In this document: positions 1 through 5,556 of the stretch, piece after piece
Layout: every line of letters begins with the position of its first letter
Numbering within the stretch: position 1 is the first letter of the stretch
Source: Streptomycetales bacterium
GTDB lineage: Bacteria; Actinomycetota; Actinomycetes; Prado026
DNA length: 5,556 nucleotides
Direction: 5' to 3'
Assembly (NCBI GenBank): GCA_025361995.1
Contig: JANYIP010000123.1
Location: 1-5,556, forward strand
Made by a program: the position numbers and the translations under genes
Notes under the pieces: model-generated
Told to the model about the DNA's origin: nothing
Database searches by the model: none
The model's input: the letters and a program-made list of their open reading frames with translations, nothing else

Positions 1-18
1 CCGCCGGCGTCCCGGCGG
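1..18. repeat. GC-rich inverted repeat at window edge, possible terminator stem
   Basis: CCGCCGG (1-7) and CCGGCGG (12-18) are perfect reverse complements separated by CGTC, giving a 7-bp stem and a 4-nt loop. The stem may extend leftwards outside the window, since two more G follow at 19-20. It lies about 95 nt beyond the stop codon of the minus-strand hydrolase gene, so it could end that transcript. No T-tract is visible on the side that can be read. In such GC-rich DNA a chance stem is also possible. Confidence 0.3.
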
Positions 19-113
19 GGCCGCGACAAGCCACCCCGTCAGCGGCCGCCCTTCGTGCCGGACGCCGACCGGACGGCCTTGATGAGCCAGTGTCGCCGTT
101 GAGGCCTGCTCGG

Positions 114-767
114 CTACCAGCCGCGCGCCTGCCATTCCGCCAGGTGAGGTCGTTCGGCACCGATGGTGGTGTCGTCACCATGACCGGGATATACCGACGT
201 CTCATCGGAGAGCCGGCCGAACAGCTTCGTGGACACCCCCTCGAACAGTGAGGCGAAGTCCGCCGGACTTGTTGCCCGTCCTACTCCTCCTGGGAAGAGG
301 CAGTCGCCGGTGAAGACGTGCGAGTCACCGTCAGGGTCGTCGTAGACGAGGGCGATGCTGCCGGGCGTGTGGCCGACGAGGTGGATCACGGACAGCTCGA
401 CGGCGCCGAAGCTCAGCGTGTCGCTGTCGCCGAGAAACACGTTCGTCTCGACGGGGATCTCGGGCGCGTCGAGCGGGTGGGCGAAGGTCCGCGCGTTGGT
501 CGCGGCGACGACCCCCGCGAGCCCTTGCCAGTGGTCACCGTGCCGGTGCGTCGTGACGACACCGACGAGGCCGTCCGCGCCGACCAGGTCGAGGAGCCGG
601 TCGGGTTCGTTGGCCGCGTCGATCAGCAGCTGCTCGCCGCTCGTCCGGCACCGCAGCAGGTAGGCGTTGTTGTCCATCGGGCCGACCGACAGCTTGGTCA
701 GGACGAGCTTCGCCATCTCGCGCACTGCCGCCGGACCGCCCGGCTTCACCTTGCCGCTGTAGCTCAT
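114..767 (-). CDS. MBL-fold metallohydrolase, glyoxalase II-like
   Basis: A 217-residue cytosolic hydrolase of the metallo-beta-lactamase superfamily, close to the glyoxalase II (hydroxyacylglutathione hydrolase) branch in length and motif order. Visible metal-binding residues are the HxHxDH motif THRHGDH (His74, His76, Asp78, His79), His133 in GHTPGS, Asp155 in FTGDCLFPGG and His196 in YPGH. This is the complete set expected for a two-metal site, so the enzyme should be active. No signal peptide or membrane segment is seen. The family hydrolyses thioesters and related bonds. Because the gene directly follows a probable mycothiol-dependent enzyme, a mycothiol thioester or conjugate is a reasonable inferred substrate, but the sequence does not prove it. 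An ATG at 791 would add eight residues and overlap the upstream gene. The ATG at 767 is preferred because GAGGGA sits six bases before it. The C-terminus (PHLAEW..RGW) looks natural, so the gene is not truncated. Confidence 0.93.
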   Translation of the reverse strand: MSYSGKVKPGGPAAVREMAKLVLTKLSVGPMDNNAYLLRCRTSGEQLLIDAANEPDRLLDLVGADGLVGVVTTHRHGDHWQGLAGVVAATNARTFAHPLDAPEIPVETNVFLGDSDTLSFGAVELSVIHLVGHTPGSIALVYDDPDGDSHVFTGDCLFPGGVGRATSPADFASLFEGVSTKLFGRLSDETSVYPGHGDDTTIGAERPHLAEWQARGW

Positions 768-773
768 CGGTTC

Positions 774-779
774 TCCCTC
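774..779 (-). promoter_or_regulatory. Shine-Dalgarno deciding the hydrolase start
   Basis: Read on the minus strand, GAGGGA is followed by six bases (GAACCG) and then the ATG at 767. The alternative ATG at 791 has no purine-rich sequence before it. The site lies between the stop codon of the upstream gene (784-782) and the chosen start, as expected for a second gene in an operon. Confidence 0.7.
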
Positions 780-781
780 GA

Positions 782-1534
782 CTAGTTCCATGCAGGTGCT
801 GACGGTACGTCCCCGTCGCCGACCAGCTCCAGCCCGGCCGACCGCGCGTCCGCAGCCGGGATGCGGCCGACCAGCCAGCCCAGCAGGGCCGTCGACGGCC
901 CGGACAGCTCGCCGCCGCTACCGCTGGTTCCGCTGGTTGCGCCGGTGCGCCAGACCCGACCCGTGTCAGTCGCCGTGAGGACCGCGACCGGCATCGCGCC
1001 CTGGGCGGCGAACCTCGGGACGAGCTCGTCCAGGGTCCGGTGGGCGAACATCGTCGACCAGTCGGACGGCGCGAGACCGATCCCGAGGTCGACGTGATGG
1101 ATCACCACCTCGCGGATACGCAGCCCGGCCAGCTGGGCTCCGCGGGTCGGCGTACGAGACGGCCCCATCTCTACGAGGGCGTCCAACGCCGGGCCCGACA
1201 GGGTCCCCAGCTGCTCCTCGATGCGTGCGCTGGACTGCGTGAGGTCCGCCTGGATCTCGGCGGCCGGCCGACCGCTGCCGGACTCGATGTCGGCGGCGCG
1301 GGCCTCGGGCGAGGCGTACATCGGGGTGACCGTCCCGGTGCTGGCCCACTCGACCAGCCGGCCCATCCCCTCGGCGTTGCGGGCGAGGTGGGTGAGGACG
1401 TGGCCCCGGCTCCAGCCTGGGAGAAGCGACGGCTCGCGCAGGGCGGCGTCGTCCAGCGCGGCGACGGCGGCGAGGAGCGCGCGGTGGGCGTCGGCGAGCT
1501 CGGCGAGGGCAGCTGGGTCAGCGGCTTCGGTCAC
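782..1534 (-). CDS. maleylpyruvate isomerase family, mycothiol-dependent (DinB-fold) enzyme
   Basis: A 250-residue protein of the DinB/MDMPI superfamily, which includes mycothiol-dependent maleylpyruvate isomerase and many uncharacterised mycothiol S-transferase-like enzymes. The N-terminal half is the four-helix-bundle domain with the hallmark LLPGWSRGHVLTHLARN (about 37-53). His45 or His49 in it, Glu142 and His146 in REVVIHHVDLG are the likely divalent-metal triad. The Glu-x3-His spacing matches the characterised family. The C-terminal part (about 165-250) resembles the smaller MDMPI C-terminal domain. There is no signal peptide. The actual reaction is unknown: family members act in gentisate breakdown, thiol transfer or detoxification, and no ring-cleavage genes are nearby, so detoxification is favoured only by inference. 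The start is GTG with no Shine-Dalgarno, and a TANNNT motif six bases upstream suggests leaderless translation. It is the first gene of a two-gene unit with the hydrolase (14-nt gap) and is divergent from uvrA. Confidence 0.9.
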   Translation of the reverse strand: MTEAADPAALAELADAHRALLAAVAALDDAALREPSLLPGWSRGHVLTHLARNAEGMGRLVEWASTGTVTPMYASPEARAADIESGSGRPAAEIQADLTQSSARIEEQLGTLSGPALDALVEMGPSRTPTRGAQLAGLRIREVVIHHVDLGIGLAPSDWSTMFAHRTLDELVPRFAAQGAMPVAVLTATDTGRVWRTGATSGTSGSGGELSGPSTALLGWLVGRIPAADARSAGLELVGDGDVPSAPAWN

Positions 1535-1540
1535 CGGACG

Positions 1541-1546
1541 ACCGTA
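1541..1546 (-). promoter_or_regulatory. -10 element of a probable leaderless promoter
   Basis: On the minus strand the hexamer is TACGGT, matching the actinobacterial TANNNT consensus. Six bases separate it from the GTG at 1534, so transcription would begin at or next to the start codon. This agrees with the absence of a Shine-Dalgarno before that gene. No convincing -35 is seen; the hexamer at the expected spacing (GTGGTC, 1569-1564) is poor. Confidence 0.5.
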
Positions 1547-1570
1547 CCGGGAAGAAGTTGTCGGACCACC

Positions 1571-1609
1571 CGGTTAGCCTGGCTGCGCCCGTTCTGACCG
1601 ACCTAACCG
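1571..1609. promoter_or_regulatory. 7-bp inverted repeat with candidate uvrA -10
   Basis: CGGTTAG (1571-1577) and CTAACCG (1603-1609) are perfect reverse complements separated by 25 bases. TAGCCT (1575-1580) fits TANNNT as a uvrA -10 and overlaps the left arm. It would start transcription near 1587, with a leader of about 34 nt. The right arm abuts and shares one base with the uvrA Shine-Dalgarno. The repeat could be an operator or a chance match. No good -35 is seen. Confidence 0.3.
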
Positions 1610-1612
1610 AGG
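1609..1612 (+). promoter_or_regulatory. Shine-Dalgarno deciding the uvrA start
   Basis: GAGG lies eight bases before the GTG at 1621. Translation from that GTG gives the usual UvrA amino terminus (ADRLVIRGAREHNL). An in-frame TTG at 1558 would add 21 residues with no similarity to typical UvrA starts, and it has no clear ribosome binding site of its own. Confidence 0.6.
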
Positions 1613-1620
1613 ACCTGTCT

Positions 1621-4521
<2,901 letters not shown>

Positions 4522-4542
4522 GATCAGCTGGTCCAGATGCGC

Positions 4543-4565
4543 TACTCCTGCCCCCCGCAGGAGTA
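4543..4565. terminator. hairpin after uvrA, probable terminator without U-tract
   Basis: TACTCCTGC (4543-4551) and GCAGGAGTA (4557-4565) form a perfect 9-bp stem with a CCCCC loop, 21 nt past the uvrA stop codon. No run of T follows, which is common for actinobacterial stems, so termination strength is uncertain. It separates uvrA from the downstream regulator gene. Confidence 0.6.
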
Positions 4566-4599
4566 CGGTGAGGACTGCTGAGTACGTCTGCGCCTGACT

Positions 4600-4613
4600 G
4601 GTGCCAAGGCACC
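4600..4613. promoter_or_regulatory. palindrome upstream of the response regulator
   Basis: GGTGCC-AA-GGCACC is a perfect 6+6 inverted repeat with a 2-bp centre, 41 bp before the chosen GTG start of the response regulator. NarL/FixJ-type regulators bind short inverted repeats as dimers, so an operator, perhaps for autoregulation, is possible. It could also be a small hairpin in the leader. No second copy was noticed in the window. Confidence 0.35.
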
Positions 4614-4641
4614 GGGCAGGACCCCTGCGCCGACGACCGAC

Positions 4642-4646
4642 GGAAG
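4642..4646 (+). promoter_or_regulatory. Shine-Dalgarno deciding the regulator start
   Basis: GGAAG lies eight bases before the GTG at 4655, with a further AGGA closer in (4648-4651). The in-frame GTG at 4601 falls inside the palindrome and would add an Arg/Pro-rich 18-residue leader not typical of response regulators. The later GTG at 4688 (VSILVVDDH) would fit the domain but lacks a ribosome binding site. Confidence 0.5.
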
Positions 4647-4654
4647 TAGGAACC

Positions 4655-5329
4655 GTGGTCGACGCTGTGACCGTTGTGTCCGATGTTGTGAGCATCTTGG
4701 TCGTCGATGACCACGCAATGTTCGCGACGAGCCTGGGGCTCGCGCTCGAGCAGGAGCGCGGTCTTTCGGTGCTCGGAACCGCAGCGACTCTGGCGGAGGC
4801 GCGCAGATGGGTTGCCACCAGCCCGCCGGACGTCCTTCTCATCGACCACCGGCTGCCCGACGGGCTTGGGGTGCAGGCGCTGCCTGAGCTGAAACGGCTC
4901 GCCCCGCGGATGCGCATCGTGCTCATGTCCGCGGCCGTGGACGACGCCGCCCTGGTCAGCGCGATCGAGAACGGAGCGTCGGGCTTCCTGTCGAAGTCCG
5001 CCACCGTCGACGAGCTGGTCCAGGCGATCCGCGCCGCCGCGGCGGGCGAGGTCCTGGTCAGTCCGGCCCTGCTGGCGCGGTTGCTGCCGCGGCTGAGCCG
5101 GGACCGGTTGGGCGTGGGGACCGAGCTCACCCCTCGCGAGGTCGAGGTGCTCGACGTCCTCTCGCAGGGGTCCTCCAACTCCGACATTGCCCGCGAGCTC
5201 GGGATCAGCGTCAACACCGTGCGCAACCACGTCCAGAACATCCTGACCAAGCTCGGGGTGCACTCCAAGCTGGAGGCGCTCGCCGTCGCCGTGCGTGAAG
5301 GGATCATCGACCCTGCCAGTCGGACCTGA
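4655..5329 (+). CDS. NarL/FixJ-family response regulator with LuxR-type HTH
   Basis: A 224-residue two-component transcription regulator. The receiver domain (about 12-130) shows the acidic pair Asp18-Asp19 in ILVVDDH, the phospho-acceptor Asp64 in LLIDHRLPDG, Ser92 in VLMSA and Lys114 in FLSKSA, so every residue needed for phosphorylation is present. A short linker leads to a LuxR-type helix-turn-helix (about 157-210) with LTPREVEVLDVLSQG, DIARELGISVNTVRNHVQNILTKLGV and the usual final helix. Phosphorylation by a partner kinase should promote dimerisation and DNA binding. Target genes cannot be told from the window. Its TGA overlaps the ATG of the following PAS-domain gene by one base, implying co-translation and suggesting that this protein is its signalling partner. 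A palindrome upstream is a candidate binding site. The family is certain; the start codon is less so (4601, 4667, 4676 and 4688 are in-frame alternatives). Confidence 0.95.
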   Translation: MVDAVTVVSDVVSILVVDDHAMFATSLGLALEQERGLSVLGTAATLAEARRWVATSPPDVLLIDHRLPDGLGVQALPELKRLAPRMRIVLMSAAVDDAALVSAIENGASGFLSKSATVDELVQAIRAAAAGEVLVSPALLARLLPRLSRDRLGVGTELTPREVEVLDVLSQGSSNSDIARELGISVNTVRNHVQNILTKLGVHSKLEALAVAVREGIIDPASRT

Positions 5330-5556
5330 TGGGCGGCCAGCCGGACGACCGCGAGACGCGGTTGTTGAGGGCGGTCGCGGCCAACACCCCGGTGATCTTG
5401 TGGGCGATGGACCCCGACGGATTCATCACGTACTCCACGGGCAAGGGGCTGGAACGCTTCGGCATCAAGGACGGCGACCGTATCGGCCTGCACGTGCTCG
5501 ACCTCTACCCCAACTACTCCGGGGCGCGCGAGTCCTACGAGCGCTACGAGTTCCAC
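5329..5556 (+). CDS. PAS-domain protein, partial (candidate sensor)
   Basis: The first 76 residues of a protein that continues beyond the right edge. The frame is open from the ATG at 5329 to the end. After a short hydrophilic start, residues about 11-75 look like a PAS domain: a helix (RLLRAVAANTP), the first strand pair ILWAMDPDGFITYSTGKGL, then LERFGIKDGDRIGLHVLDLY. The WAMDxDGxIT pattern is typical of PAS input domains in histidine kinases and diguanylate cyclases. PAS domains sense small ligands, redox state or light. No signal peptide or membrane segment is present so far, so a cytosolic sensor is likely. The start overlaps the regulator stop (TGATG) with only a weak ribosome binding site, consistent with translational coupling. 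Whether the output is a histidine kinase, GGDEF/EAL or other domain cannot be seen. No gene name is justified. Confidence 0.85.
   Translation, partial: MGGQPDDRETRLLRAVAANTPVILWAMDPDGFITYSTGKGLERFGIKDGDRIGLHVLDLYPNYSGARESYERYEFH

Noticed and set aside
39..113. Possible readthrough extension or separate C-terminus on the minus strand, in frame after the hydrolase stop, ending at 39
   Set aside because: The frame has no start codon between the two stops, and the hydrolase already ends at a natural family C-terminus. It could only be made by TAG readthrough, for which there is no evidence.
318..785. Plus-strand open frames opposite the hydrolase
   Set aside because: They are Arg/Val/Asp-rich antisense frames of a gene with a complete catalytic motif set.

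Overview
The window reads as a chromosomal segment of a high-GC actinobacterium. The evidence is very GC-rich sequence with GTG starts, a mycothiol-dependent enzyme family (mycothiol is the actinobacterial low-molecular-weight thiol), TANNNT-type -10 elements, and a UvrA with the actinobacterial sequence style. A Nocardioides-like or related Propionibacteriales host is a guess from sequence style, not something the window proves. No mobile element, CRISPR array, tRNA or rRNA was seen.

Left part, minus strand (114-1534): a two-gene unit. The upstream gene (GTG start at 1534) encodes a DinB/maleylpyruvate-isomerase-fold, probably mycothiol-dependent, enzyme. It appears to have a leaderless promoter. 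It is followed after 14 nt by a glyoxalase II-like metallo-beta-lactamase-fold hydrolase, whose start is best placed at 767 because of a strong Shine-Dalgarno there. Bases 1-113 hold only a GC-rich inverted repeat at the very edge and no supportable gene.

Centre, plus strand (1621-4521): uvrA, the damage-recognition ATPase of nucleotide excision repair, complete and intact, transcribed divergently from the mycothiol unit. The 86-nt region between the two genes carries a back-to-back pair of -10-like motifs and a 7-bp inverted repeat. No canonical LexA/SOS box is visible. Two family positions are unusual: the first ABC signature reads LAGGE instead of LSGGE, and the first half of the N-terminal zinc motif has lost a Cys.

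Right part, plus strand (4522-5556): after a perfect 9-bp hairpin that probably ends the uvrA transcript, an untranslated stretch with a palindrome leads into a NarL/FixJ-type response regulator (start best at 4655). Its stop codon overlaps by one base the start of a PAS-domain protein that runs off the window. The two are presumably a translationally coupled signalling pair, with the PAS protein as candidate sensor.

Working together: the left unit plausibly handles electrophile or thiol-conjugate chemistry, uvrA repairs bulky DNA damage, and the right pair is a separate signalling module. Nothing in the window demands a wholly new system. The most interesting items are the divergent thiol-enzyme/uvrA arrangement, the asymmetric UvrA signature motifs, and the regulator/PAS pair with its upstream palindrome.
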